Shown here piece by piece: positions 19,801-28,644 of a DNA stretch of 29,063 bases. The stretch's first letter is position 1; the number at the start of each line of letters is the position of its first letter. The notes under the pieces are model-generated. The model was not told the DNA's origin and made no database searches. It saw only the letters and a list, made by a program, of their open reading frames with translations. The stretch comes from Triparma columacea. Its lineage: Eukaryota; Sar; Bolidophyceae; Parmales; Triparmaceae. Location: the NCBI GenBank assembly GCA_030267965.1, contig BRYA01000519.1, positions 1-29,063 on the forward strand, in the 5' to 3' direction. A program made the translations under genes and the position numbers.

Positions 19801-22134
19801 TCGCAGCCTCGTTTCTACCGACGACAGACCCAAGGACTTCCCAGACTGGGCAGCGTCAGAGAGGAGGAGGCAGTTCGCCGTCTTGAGCGAGAACTTCCCC
19901 AGGCTCATTGACAGCTTCGACCTAAGCGGGAGCGGATGGTCGAGGTGGGCCAAGAGCGCCGAGTGCGAGATGGACTTCCCCAACTTGAAAGGTGTGACGA
20001 GTTTCGAGAAGGTCTTGCTGATTCAGTCGCTTAGGCCAGACAGGCTCATGAGCGCCATCAACGGCTTTTGTTGTGACGAGCTAAGGGTTGACAATCTCGC
20101 CCCGCCCGCCCAAACCCTCGAGGCCATTTGGAAGTCCGAATCAGCCGCTAACGTCCCCGTCATGCTCATTACCACTCCCGGAGCAGATCCGAGCAAGGAG
20201 CTCGAGGAATTTGCGGCAAAGGCGGTCGGCAAGGACAGGTTCTACTCCCTTGCCATGGGAGGGGGCCAGCAGGAGAAGGCCATGGAGATGCTGAGGAGCT
20301 GCGCGAGAACCGGCGACTGGCTCTGCCTCAAGAACTTGCACCTGGTTGTCGCGTGGTTGGGAAACCTGGAGAAGGAGCTGAACGCTCTGGAGTTTCACAA
20401 GGACTTCAGGCTATGGCTCACGACAGAACCCCACAGCAAGTTCCCCCCGATCCTTCTCCAGACCAGCTTGAAGATTACGTACGAGGCTCCTCCCGGAATC
20501 AAGAAAAACATGCAGAGGACTTACGCCAGCTGGAGCGAGGAGTTTATCAGGGAAGGAGACGAGAGGAGGGCCCAGCTCCTGTTCCTGCTCAGCTTCTTCC
20601 ACGCTGTCGTCCAGGAGAGGCGGAACTTTATCCCTCAAGGGTGGACAAAGATGTACGAGTTCAGCACCGGAGACCTGAGGGCCGGGACCTTTGCCCTCGG
20701 TGGTGGTGGGGGAGGGGGCGAGGGGGGAACGGACTGGGAGGAGATCCATGGCCTCATGATGGACAGCATATACGGAGGCAGGGTCGACAACCCCTTCGAC
20801 CAGAGGGTGCTGAAAAGCTACTTGGACAAGTACTTCGTCGAGAAGATGTTGGGGGGGAAGGGACAGATCATGAGGGGAGTTTACGTTCCCACGAGTAACA
20901 GTGTAGACGATTACTACGAGAGTATCGGGAAGATCCCCGAGGTGGACTCCCCTGAGGTATTCAGCCTGCCGGCGAACATTGAGAGGAGCGTCCAGAGGGC
21001 GAGGTCCGCTGTCGTGCTCGAGAAGCTCGGAATGATGGCCGCGGCAGGGGTCAGCGGCGGGGGTTTTGATAAGGAGGAATGGAAGAGGAGGTGAGTAGTG
21101 CCATGTGTGCGAGGATTGCGGGGTGTTGCGTAGCGGGCAGATTGTTAGTGGGCCGCTTGTGTCGCTCCGCCCTTCTCCTTGCTCCTCGCTCCCTCTTCCC
21201 TCCTCCCTCCTCCCTCCTCCTTGCTAACTCTTTTTCTGCCCATCGCAGCCTCGGCCCGGTTCTGAGTTTGTGGGGAAAGCTCATGGAGAGCAACGACGGC
21301 CTTCTCGAGGAGGTCGGTGGGGGGAGGAGGAGCAGCCCCGTCAAGGGTGGTCGTGGTAGAGCGGAGGAAAGCAAGGACGGGGGGGACGGAAGGGGAAAGG
21401 GAGGCAAGTCGCCCATCGAGACTTTTGTCGATATGGAGTGGGAGATGGGCCTGGACCTCGTCAGCACTGTGAACCTGGCACTGACCACACTCAGGAAGAT
21501 CCTGTATGGCAGCGGACTGCTGACGCCCGAGAGCCTCAAAATCGGAGGAGATCTGTTGAAGGGGGTGGTTCCAAGGAGCTGGGAGAAACTCTATGAGGGT
21601 GACCCCAAGCCAACGGCCTACATCACCTCAATCGTCAACAAGACTTTGGCATTGAAGCGGTGGAAGAAAGAGGCGAAGAGGGGCGGCTTGCTCAACGAAT
21701 GCTTGAACTTGAGTGACCTTTTCAGGGCCGGGACCTTCCTTGAGGCTCTGAGGCAGATGAGTGCGAGGGAGCAGGGGGTCGCTATGGACAGCTTGGTTTT
21801 GAAGAGCAGTTGGGACGCGAGGAGGGCCATCAACGGGGCTAAGCTCCCGATCATGATCGAGGGCATGCTGTTGCAGGGAGCGACCTTCAACGGGGACACC
21901 CTAAGCGAACCGGCCGCCAACGCCAAGGAGGTGGTCGCAGCGCCCCCCGTCACCATCGCCTTTGTGGAAAGTGAGGGTGGTGGAACGGGAGGAGACAGGA
22001 GGGGGGAGATTGGGGTTCCAGTCTACATGACGCTTACAAGGGAGAAGTTCCTTACGGAGCTCAAGTGCCCCTGCAGCGACGGAGACGAGGGGGCGTGGAT
22101 CCTCAGCGGATGTGCACTCGTCCTACAAGAATAG
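7849..22134 (+). CDS. DYNC2H1: Cytoplasmic dynein 2 heavy chain (retrograde IFT motor)
   Basis: My reconstruction has 11 exons: 7849-7896, 7988-8594, 8725-8870, 9061-9290, 9424-10059, 10127-10442, 10527-10793, 10909-18740, 18859-19689, 19807-21090 and 21249-22134. All ten introns are GT-AG and phase-consistent, giving 4360 aa, close to animal DYNC2H1. The protein powers retrograde intraflagellar transport in cilia. Exons 1-7 are the N-terminal tail (ILLRQVRQLTEL, ITWGNPSECETYVERLHKA). The linker leads to FYFIGDDDLLEILGQATNPS. The AAA1 P-loop GPAGTGKT is at 1678-1685 and the AAA2 P-loop GPSGCGKT at 1972-1979. AAA3 has GPEGCGKN (2275) and AAA4 GRGGVGRR (2641), both non-canonical as in this subfamily. 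The stalk coiled coil begins near 17419; the microtubule-binding tip is about 3027-3136 (IRSLKTPPAAI, APLAAWVKANIKY). The C-terminal domain ends ILSGCALVLQE, as expected for a complete gene. The 48 nt first exon is the least certain part. Low-complexity Gly/Lys/Glu inserts are unusual. Confidence 0.96.
8905..9015 (+). repeat. Degenerate GYTGCC-type hexamer array in DYNC2H1 intron 3
   Basis: About 110 nt are built from variants of ATTGCC, GTTGCC, GCTGCC, ACTGCT and GCTACC with a 6 nt step and a 12-18 nt higher-order pattern. It fills most of the 190 nt third intron. The alanine-rich frames it creates on both strands are artefacts of the repeat. Confidence 0.85.
10794..10908 (+). other. DYNC2H1 intron 7 with donor-proximal GA microsatellite
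   Basis: GTGAGTGAGAGAG continues as an almost uninterrupted GA tract to about 10850; the intron ends with a C-rich tract and TTGCAG. The phase-0 splice joins SMGE to LKAEIVY. Confidence 0.85.
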
Positions 22135-23268
22135 AATTAGAAATATAGGCAAATAATAGGTTTATGACAATTTTGGGAAGGATCTTTTTATTATGTTATT
22201 GTGAATGCGAAACGCGCTGCGGGAAACTTGTTACGCGTCTCCCTAAGGGCTTGTCAAGTCTATTTGACAAGCGCTCTGGTATACTTAGCTGCGTATGCAC
22301 GTCCAACTCTTACGCAATCATTACCCTTGCTGCCAGCCTGTCAAGCCCCCCCTCGCAGAAGTCCTCAACACCGCACGCCCCGAAGTTGGCAGAAAGTCGC
22401 TCATCTTACCCTGTTGTTCCTTCGGTCGCCGCCCCGTCGTTCCCGATCTTGTTCACTCCTCCCCCTTCCTTGGGAAGAAGCGATCCTTGACGGTGTGGAT
22501 GTCTAATCTTAATCTGAAGTGAAGGTCGTTGGGACATAGTGGCTTGTATGGCGTTTCAGCGCTATGGTGACCGAAAGTGAATGAGGGTGGGCACCGGAAC
22601 GGCCATGGGAGTTTAGCAAAATTAAGCAAAATGCAACAAAACTTTGAACCACATTTTAATAAACTGGAAAAGAACCAAGAAAAGCGAAAAATTAGAGGTG
22701 AGGACGTACGAAGAGTGACCGCTGTTTATTAGTTGGCGCATTTAATGCAAAAGAAACACAAATTCGGCCGTATATAGAAAAATCTGAAGGTTTCCCCCGA
22801 AACCAGTAAATTCCGAATCCATGGATTATCCATCTTCATGAGAACCCCGACGGGATTTTAGCTACACTTCCGGGCTTACGTTGTCCTCCGCCCGGGATTA
22901 CTGAGGTGTTTTGACGAATATATCACCCTTTATCACTCACCACCCCCCCCCCTTTCCCCTCCCCGCACTCAGCCAAAGTAAACCCCTAGAATTAGCCCCT
23001 GTAAGCTTCGTTGAAGGTAAGAATGTGCATGGAGACCCAAGCTCGGGGGATACAAGACGTAAATCGAGGAAGAAACGATCAGCTCAAATCCACCTTGAGG
23101 CCTCGACCAGGACTGTGGGGTTGGTCGACTGCACTGGAGTCAATCGCCGTATATTAATTAGCGAAATCTCTTGTTGCCCCTCATCATCTCGCCGCGACCG
23201 ATACCGTTTCAAAAAACATCTCACTTATCCCCAAACTAACCTTCCACCTTTCAGCCTTCCCCCCCCTC
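22135..23268. other. Intergenic region, DYNC2H1 3' flank and START-gene 5' flank
   Basis: No gene is supported here. Small plus-strand frames (22164-22506, 22911-23285) have low-complexity Pro/Ser/Arg content and no recognisable domain. The first part includes a perfect hairpin at 22249-22272. From about 22610 to 22800 the DNA is A-rich, with AATAAA at 22658-22663 far from the stop. From 22920 it becomes C-rich, and the last 60 bp before 23269 form a pyrimidine-rich leader. I saw no tRNA or other RNA gene. Confidence 0.5.
22249..22272. repeat. Perfect 9 bp hairpin in the DYNC2H1 3' flank
   Basis: GCTTGTCAA (22249-22257) and TTGACAAGC (22264-22272) are exact reverse complements around the 6 nt loop GTCTAT, about 115 nt after the DYNC2H1 stop. 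It may fold in the 3' UTR; function unknown. Confidence 0.7.
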
Positions 23269-24114
23269 ATGAGCATGAAAGTTAGCCCCAAGCAGGAGGA
23301 CGAGCAAACGGGAGTCGTGAATGATGCTGGCAAGACCAACCTCGCCTCCGAGCCCCCCTCAGGCCCCAATCATCCCCCCTCCGCAATACATGGTCCCGTA
23401 GATATCGATTACACAGCTCTTGGCCCCGAACAAGTCGAACTTGTCAAGCTTCTGGACGACCGCGGAGCCATTGAAGGCCTCATAGACAACTCTACCGGCG
23501 TCGATGTCAAGGTTATGGAGCTCGCTGGTGTCTTCCACGATGAGTGCGACAAGATTATTGACTTTCTCCTCACCGATTGCGAGCAGGGCAAGTTCCGAAG
23601 GAAGACCCTCCAGGAGTATGACGAAAAGGAAGGAGTCGTTCACAGACTTGTCTACTGGCAGCACTACGGCAGCGGGAATAAGTTTGACGAATTTCTCCTT
23701 GACGTCAGTGTCTTCTCTCCTGACGAATCGACGAACATTATGGAGTTGGCACCCCTTGACGAGGACAATCTTTCTGATGAGGCAACTGCGACGCTTGTCA
23801 AAATTCTAGCATTAACAAATACCAAGACTGTCAAGCGAGGTGTCATTAAGGGCAAGCTCAGCTTCACTGACTTTGGATTTGGACAAACTGCAGTCACCAT
23901 GGTGGGAACTCTTAAGGCAGAGGAGAGATTAACAGAGGAGAGATTAACAGAGGAGAGATTAACAGAGACGAAATCGGAAGTTGGCATTATCACAATCAAA
24001 AGCTCAAAGAGTGCCCGCCCTAGTTTCATAAGTGCACACCCTAGTTTCAAAAGTGACGGGAAAAGTGACACCAAGTCTGCCTATACCTCATTGAAGGGAA
24101 TTCTCAATGAATGA
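23269..24114 (+). CDS. START-like lipid-binding domain protein, probably 5' part of the following gene
   Basis: The frame encodes 281 aa. After a low-complexity N terminus (about 1-45), residues about 60-200 resemble one START-like module: a helix (HDECDKIIDFLLTDCEQ), then alternating strand-like segments such as VVHRLVYWQHYGSG and ESTNIMELAPL. START domains bind a single lipid in a deep pocket. The tail is repeat-driven: EERLT three times from a perfect 15 nt repeat (23921-23965), then a 21 nt duplication (24011-24052) giving PSFIS and PSFKS. It stops at 24112-24114, overlapping by 8 nt the ATG of a 1496-codon frame that carries more START-like modules. I judge it more likely that the two form one protein through an unseen intron, a sequence error or frameshifting than that they are separate genes. 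As an independent 281 aa protein it would also be plausible. Confidence 0.6.
   Translation: MSMKVSPKQEDEQTGVVNDAGKTNLASEPPSGPNHPPSAIHGPVDIDYTALGPEQVELVKLLDDRGAIEGLIDNSTGVDVKVMELAGVFHDECDKIIDFLLTDCEQGKFRRKTLQEYDEKEGVVHRLVYWQHYGSGNKFDEFLLDVSVFSPDESTNIMELAPLDEDNLSDEATATLVKILALTNTKTVKRGVIKGKLSFTDFGFGQTAVTMVGTLKAEERLTEERLTEERLTETKSEVGIITIKSSKSARPSFISAHPSFKSDGKSDTKSAYTSLKGILNE
23921..24052 (+). repeat. Tandem repeats in the START-gene linker
   Basis: Three perfect copies of AGGAGAGATTAACAG occupy 23921-23965 in frame. A second tandem pair of 21 nt units begins at 24011 and 24032, each GTGC followed by CCTAGTTTCA. They lie directly before the frame break at 24107-24114. Confidence 0.9.
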
Positions 24115-27100
24115 GTTCAGACAGCCTGCAGTCATTGACGAGAGGAGGAAAAGACACTTTGTGGAGGAGGTCATGCCAAGAGCACCGCATCTGACAAGAG
24201 AGGAGGACGCAATGTTGGAGAAGGTTGGGAGGCTAGAGAAGGAATTTCACACGAAGGGGAAGAGGGTCAAGGGGACACTGAAGGAGGGCATTGACAAGTT
24301 CCTGTGGAGAGAGGGGGACAAGGTGTGGGCAGCCTTTGGGGTCACTGTGGACAAGTCAGCAAAGGGTGTATTGACAGAGGAATTTCTGCTTGATGCATTT
24401 GAGTGGTCAGAGGCGCACTTCAAAAATAATGGGAACTTACCAAGGGTGATCAGGAATGACGTCAATGGAACTAGAAGCATGCACTTTCATTTGGGTGTGA
24501 AGGTCCCTGCCGCCACCAATCGACTATTTGAGATGTGGCTTGTGTGGAAGGAAGTCAAAATTGAGAATGGCCGGACATCGTACATGTTGGCTTTTGCGCC
24601 CCTGACAAAGTACCCTGGAGGAGGCTTCAAGGACCTCAGTAAGGAAGGATTTGTGCTAGCAGAGACTACAGGTGTTTTCTTCTTCAATGAGATTGCCCCA
24701 AATGTCTGTAGGGTGACACGCATTCAAACAGTTGACCTGAAATTTAGTGGCATTCTTCAAAAGGCTGTGATGGACAAAGCAATTGAGTACCTTGCAAAGA
24801 GTCAGCTTATTGAGGCCAACAGGTTGCAGAAGAAGTTCAGGAGGAACGGGACGGAGGTTGATGCTGAGGTCAGAGGGGCCTTGATGGAGAGGATGAGGGA
24901 GGGTGTTGAGTTGGAGGAGGACCAGAAGAAGGTGTTTGGGGAGTTGGAGAAGCTCTTTGGTGGGAAGGATGAAGAAGGGTGGGGGCCTCTTGAGTCACCT
25001 TATGAGGGAGTGAAGATGGAGATCAAATATAGACAACAGTTGAAGGGAGAGAAGAGCATTGCACTTGGCAGAGCTCTTTGTGAAGCAGACTGTGCTGCAG
25101 AAGAAGCTGCTGCTTGGTACTTTGAGTTCTGCAGTAGGGAGAGGATGGCTACTGACAGGGAGGAAGGGAATCTGGCTAGACTAGAGATACAAACACACAA
25201 GGGTAAACCCAACGAGAAAGTGGTTGCGACCATAAAGAAATTCCCAAAGTTCATAAGCAATCGAGAGTTTGTCAACAAGCTAATACTGAGAAATGACACA
25301 CACAAATCCATTTCCGTTGCTGTCTGGCCTCAGAAAGATGAGGTTGATTATGGTGGGAGTGCAGGGACATTCGTAAGAGGAACAACACGAGCCATATTTA
25401 TCGCAACTAACATTGAAAATGTTGGTAGAGTTCCTCAGTGCAAGATTGAGCTACTGCAACACGCTGATGCGGCAGGCCACTTACCTAAATCTCTTGTTGA
25501 TAAAAAGATACCAAACACCTTGGGTGCAGTTGCTGACTTAAGAACATATTTCAATAAAGATGATGAGGTTGACAAAGCTGCATTAGCGTCCCTTGCCAAC
25601 ATCATCAAGAATGAACACCAAGATTATACAGATGAGGAGGAGGCGGCAATCAGCAAAGGGAAAGAATTCTATGAGAATTGCAAGAAGGAGGAGAACTTTG
25701 ATGATCTGAAGAGTCCTGATGAGAGGGTCAAGATGAAGCGAGTTCATGTTGATGGGGCAAGCAGTGGGACTGGTTTTGCCACTACTGTGCTGGACGAATC
25801 ACTAGAGATTTGTGCTGCCTGGGTAGTAACAGACCTGGATTCTAGAGAAACAAGAAAAAACATGAAGCAGCACGGTTTAGTCTCTGTTGATGTAGAGCAC
25901 ATCAACCATCATTCTCTCAATTACAATACCACCAGAGACCTCAGAATCCCCGGTTTCTCTTTCAGAGAATTCAGAACAACAATAACATGGAAAAAGGAGG
26001 ACAGGAAGGTTACCATCAATGTTGCCGACACCAACAAATCATCACCAAGCGTTAACGTGTTGGGTTCTGCATCAACAGTTTGGACCATACAAGCTTTGGA
26101 TCCAATTGGAGATATACACCAAACAAAGGTGACCTACACAACAAAGGTTGATTTCGCAGGTATAATTCCCACAGCATTTGTGAATAGAGTAGCAGCAAAA
26201 TTCCTTACGCATTTATCAATAATGAGGAAGAAGTTTGACAGAAGTAGAGACATTGACGCCTTCAAGAGACAACAGATGATTGCAAAGTTTGAGGAGATTG
26301 CAATTGAGGGAGCACAAGGGATTGAGAGTCACTTTGACGAGATTGATGGAGCTCAAGAGATCAGTAGTGGGTTGACTGGGCAGACATTGATAAAGGCAGA
26401 GAAGGGAATGGGGTGGGGGAAGACTTCAATAACTGCAAGAGCATCCCACAAGGAAGTTGCAGCATTCTTCTGGGGCCTTAAAAGCGGAGTTGACTCCCAG
26501 CTTCAGCTTCACAGAGTGAGCAACAAGACTCTTGTAATCACAGTTGAACATGAAGGGCATCTCACAGCTATAAGGTTGTCTGAGGCTGGCCAGATGAAGA
26601 CAGAGGTTGTATTGGTAACTAGACAGGAGGGTTTAGGAAAGGCTGCCAGCAAGAAGAGTGTAACCAAGCAACTGGGCATAGCAACTGATGCTGTTTACTT
26701 CTTTGATAACCTTCTGAAGAGCACTGAAGCAGGGGAACAGGATGGGAGGAGGTTTGGAGAGCAGCTGATGGAGAGAGTGAAGAGAAGGAATGTTGGGGAC
26801 AGTAAAGTAGAGGTCATCAGGGACTTTATTGCTGCCAATAGGACACTGAGAGAGATTACAGAGAAGCATGGTTTCATGAGAACTATGCTGTATGCTGTAG
26901 TTATGAACAAATTTAAAAGGAGAGCGACAAATGAGGGAGAAGATAATAGTGAGAAGGAAGCCAGGGGGTGGGAGATTGGGAGTGCAATGACAGCAGTCAT
27001 GTTGACCACAGCAACTGCTGCTCATGCTGTAGATGAGTGGGCACATCAATTCACTGAAGTGCAAGAAGTCATGAATGAACAAGAGTGGTTAAGGCCCATG

Positions 27101-28597
27101 CTTGAGGAGATTGTTATGAACCTATTCATGAAGTCTACCATAGGCTTAAAGGCAAGGGTCACTATTGGTGCTGCCACAAGCATGGTTGATTTGGTGACTG
27201 ATGTGTATGTGACGAACATGTTTTGGAGAAATAAGAAGTATGGGTACTTTAAGGCTTCTTTGGCAAGTTTGGTGGCGTCAATTGGGCTTCAGATGCTTTT
27301 TGTTTGGTTTCAGAACAGGAAGTTGGGGATGAAGAGGGTCATACGGGAGTGGATTCCAATCTTGCTTGGGTACAAGCCTGCAGTTGATGCCTATAGGGTA
27401 GCAACTGGTTCAAAACAAGAGGTTGGGACTGCACATGACCCAATGCTTGAGATGACAACAATGAAAATGGCTGAGATGTTTGCTGAGGCAATTCCTGGAG
27501 TCATCATCCAACTTATGGCTATAGCGACCAATGACAAAGATGTTTCAACTTCAGCATGGCTTTCAGTTGCAGTGTCAGCAATTACAACAGGCTTTGCCTC
27601 AGCAACAATTAGTTATGACTGGGACACAGACCCTGCTAAGAGAGCATTAGCACCAGACTTCTATGGGTACACACCAGCAAAAGCAAGCAAGAGAACAGTA
27701 GTGTTTGTGTCTATGTTGCTCTTTACAGCAGGGATGCTTCTAATAAGGTGTGCAACAATAGTTCTTCTTGGGATTATGGGAGGTAGTTGGGTCTTGCTCT
27801 ACATTGGAGCTGACCTAGGCCTGTACTTGTTGGTTAAGATATTGAGGGGGGACTTCTGGTATTGGGCACCATTGGGGGGGAAGACAGAGATTGGGAGTAG
27901 TATTATTTTAAGAGTGCTGGTAAAGATCATTGTAGACTTTACTTCATTGGCACAGTTTAGACATCCTAATGAAGTTGGAGGAGCCTATTGGTTGTTTGGT
28001 CTTGTGTTGACCATGGGAAGCCTCCCAGTGTCAATATATTTAGCTTCACCTCATGTTGATGAGAGAGCAATTGATATAGCATTGACTATTGAGATGTATT
28101 CCATACTGATAACTACCTTGTGCTTTGCTATCTTCTTTTTGAACATTGAGAGGAAGTACTGGCACACCTTCTGGAGTACACAGAGATCTAAGGATATGTC
28201 AATGGCATATTTCCTTGAAGGAGAAAGTGATGAACAGAAGTTTGTAGTCTTCAAAGCTTCAAGGCATCATTGGGTCTCAATTGAAGGAGAATTAAGAAAT
28301 TGGGTTGGCTTAAATTGGGCTAAATGGGAAGAGGAGAAACCAGAGTGGTTTACTGATGTGAGGAAAGCAAGTGTCCCAGAGGAGTACATTCCAGCAGATG
28401 GAGATGCTAGAAGGAGAGAGAGTGTGAGGAGAGCAAGTGTTGATGCTGAAGCTGAGGGTGGTCTAATAGGTGCTTTAGGAGCAAGTATTAGAAGAGCAAG
28501 CGTTGGAGGCGCTGATGGTAGAGCTATTATTTGGGTGGGAGGCGAGAAGGGTAAATTTAGCAGTGTAGTGCCCACAGAAGATTTAGCTGGGGAGTAG
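24107..28597 (+). CDS. Giant START-repeat protein with XK-related-like multi-pass membrane domain
   Basis: One uninterrupted frame encodes 1496 aa. START-like modules are visible at about 70-228, 302-465 (EAAAWYFEFCSRERMATDRE, KFISNREFVNKL), 542-708 (AAWVVTDLDSRETRKN, GFSFREFRTTITW) and a shorter or weaker one at about 752-865 (HKEVAAFFWGLKSG). The C-terminal third has about eight hydrophobic segments from residue 956 to 1400. Within it, SMVDLVTDVYV (about 1020-1030), IPILLGYKPAVDAYRVATG and then MAEMFAEAIPGVIIQL (1121-1136) follow the order of XK-related proteins, where E-x-x-P-Q-L-x-L-Q is typical. Some XK-related proteins are lipid scramblases. The tail has RRES, RRAS and RRAS sites. The true N terminus is probably upstream, in the frame starting at 23269. 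Codon use is richer in A/T at third positions than in the other genes. Lipid transfer coupled to a membrane is inference; the XKR match is by eye. Confidence 0.7.
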   Translation: MNEFRQPAVIDERRKRHFVEEVMPRAPHLTREEDAMLEKVGRLEKEFHTKGKRVKGTLKEGIDKFLWREGDKVWAAFGVTVDKSAKGVLTEEFLLDAFEWSEAHFKNNGNLPRVIRNDVNGTRSMHFHLGVKVPAATNRLFEMWLVWKEVKIENGRTSYMLAFAPLTKYPGGGFKDLSKEGFVLAETTGVFFFNEIAPNVCRVTRIQTVDLKFSGILQKAVMDKAIEYLAKSQLIEANRLQKKFRRNGTEVDAEVRGALMERMREGVELEEDQKKVFGELEKLFGGKDEEGWGPLESPYEGVKMEIKYRQQLKGEKSIALGRALCEADCAAEEAAAWYFEFCSRERMATDREEGNLARLEIQTHKGKPNEKVVATIKKFPKFISNREFVNKLILRNDTHKSISVAVWPQKDEVDYGGSAGTFVRGTTRAIFIATNIENVGRVPQCKIELLQHADAAGHLPKSLVDKKIPNTLGAVADLRTYFNKDDEVDKAALASLANIIKNEHQDYTDEEEAAISKGKEFYENCKKEENFDDLKSPDERVKMKRVHVDGASSGTGFATTVLDESLEICAAWVVTDLDSRETRKNMKQHGLVSVDVEHINHHSLNYNTTRDLRIPGFSFREFRTTITWKKEDRKVTINVADTNKSSPSVNVLGSASTVWTIQALDPIGDIHQTKVTYTTKVDFAGIIPTAFVNRVAAKFLTHLSIMRKKFDRSRDIDAFKRQQMIAKFEEIAIEGAQGIESHFDEIDGAQEISSGLTGQTLIKAEKGMGWGKTSITARASHKEVAAFFWGLKSGVDSQLQLHRVSNKTLVITVEHEGHLTAIRLSEAGQMKTEVVLVTRQEGLGKAASKKSVTKQLGIATDAVYFFDNLLKSTEAGEQDGRRFGEQLMERVKRRNVGDSKVEVIRDFIAANRTLREITEKHGFMRTMLYAVVMNKFKRRATNEGEDNSEKEARGWEIGSAMTAVMLTTATAAHAVDEWAHQFTEVQEVMNEQEWLRPMLEEIVMNLFMKSTIGLKARVTIGAATSMVDLVTDVYVTNMFWRNKKYGYFKASLASLVASIGLQMLFVWFQNRKLGMKRVIREWIPILLGYKPAVDAYRVATGSKQEVGTAHDPMLEMTTMKMAEMFAEAIPGVIIQLMAIATNDKDVSTSAWLSVAVSAITTGFASATISYDWDTDPAKRALAPDFYGYTPAKASKRTVVFVSMLLFTAGMLLIRCATIVLLGIMGGSWVLLYIGADLGLYLLVKILRGDFWYWAPLGGKTEIGSSIILRVLVKIIVDFTSLAQFRHPNEVGGAYWLFGLVLTMGSLPVSIYLASPHVDERAIDIALTIEMYSILITTLCFAIFFLNIERKYWHTFWSTQRSKDMSMAYFLEGESDEQKFVVFKASRHHWVSIEGELRNWVGLNWAKWEEEKPEWFTDVRKASVPEEYIPADGDARRRESVRRASVDAEAEGGLIGALGASIRRASVGGADGRAIIWVGGEKGKFSSVVPTEDLAGE

Positions 28598-28644
28598 CTA
28601 ATAGGGCAGCAACGTTTGTTGGAGAAATTGATTTGATTTGTTAT

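Noticed and set aside
22164..22506. Small plus-strand frames downstream of DYNC2H1
   Set aside because: Low-complexity Arg/Pro/Ser/Leu content, mutually overlapping frames and no domain; more likely 3' UTR or spacer.
22911..23285. 124-codon frame just before the START gene
   Set aside because: Proline/serine-rich translation of a C-rich leader; stops inside the next gene and shows no plausible splice into it that I can defend.
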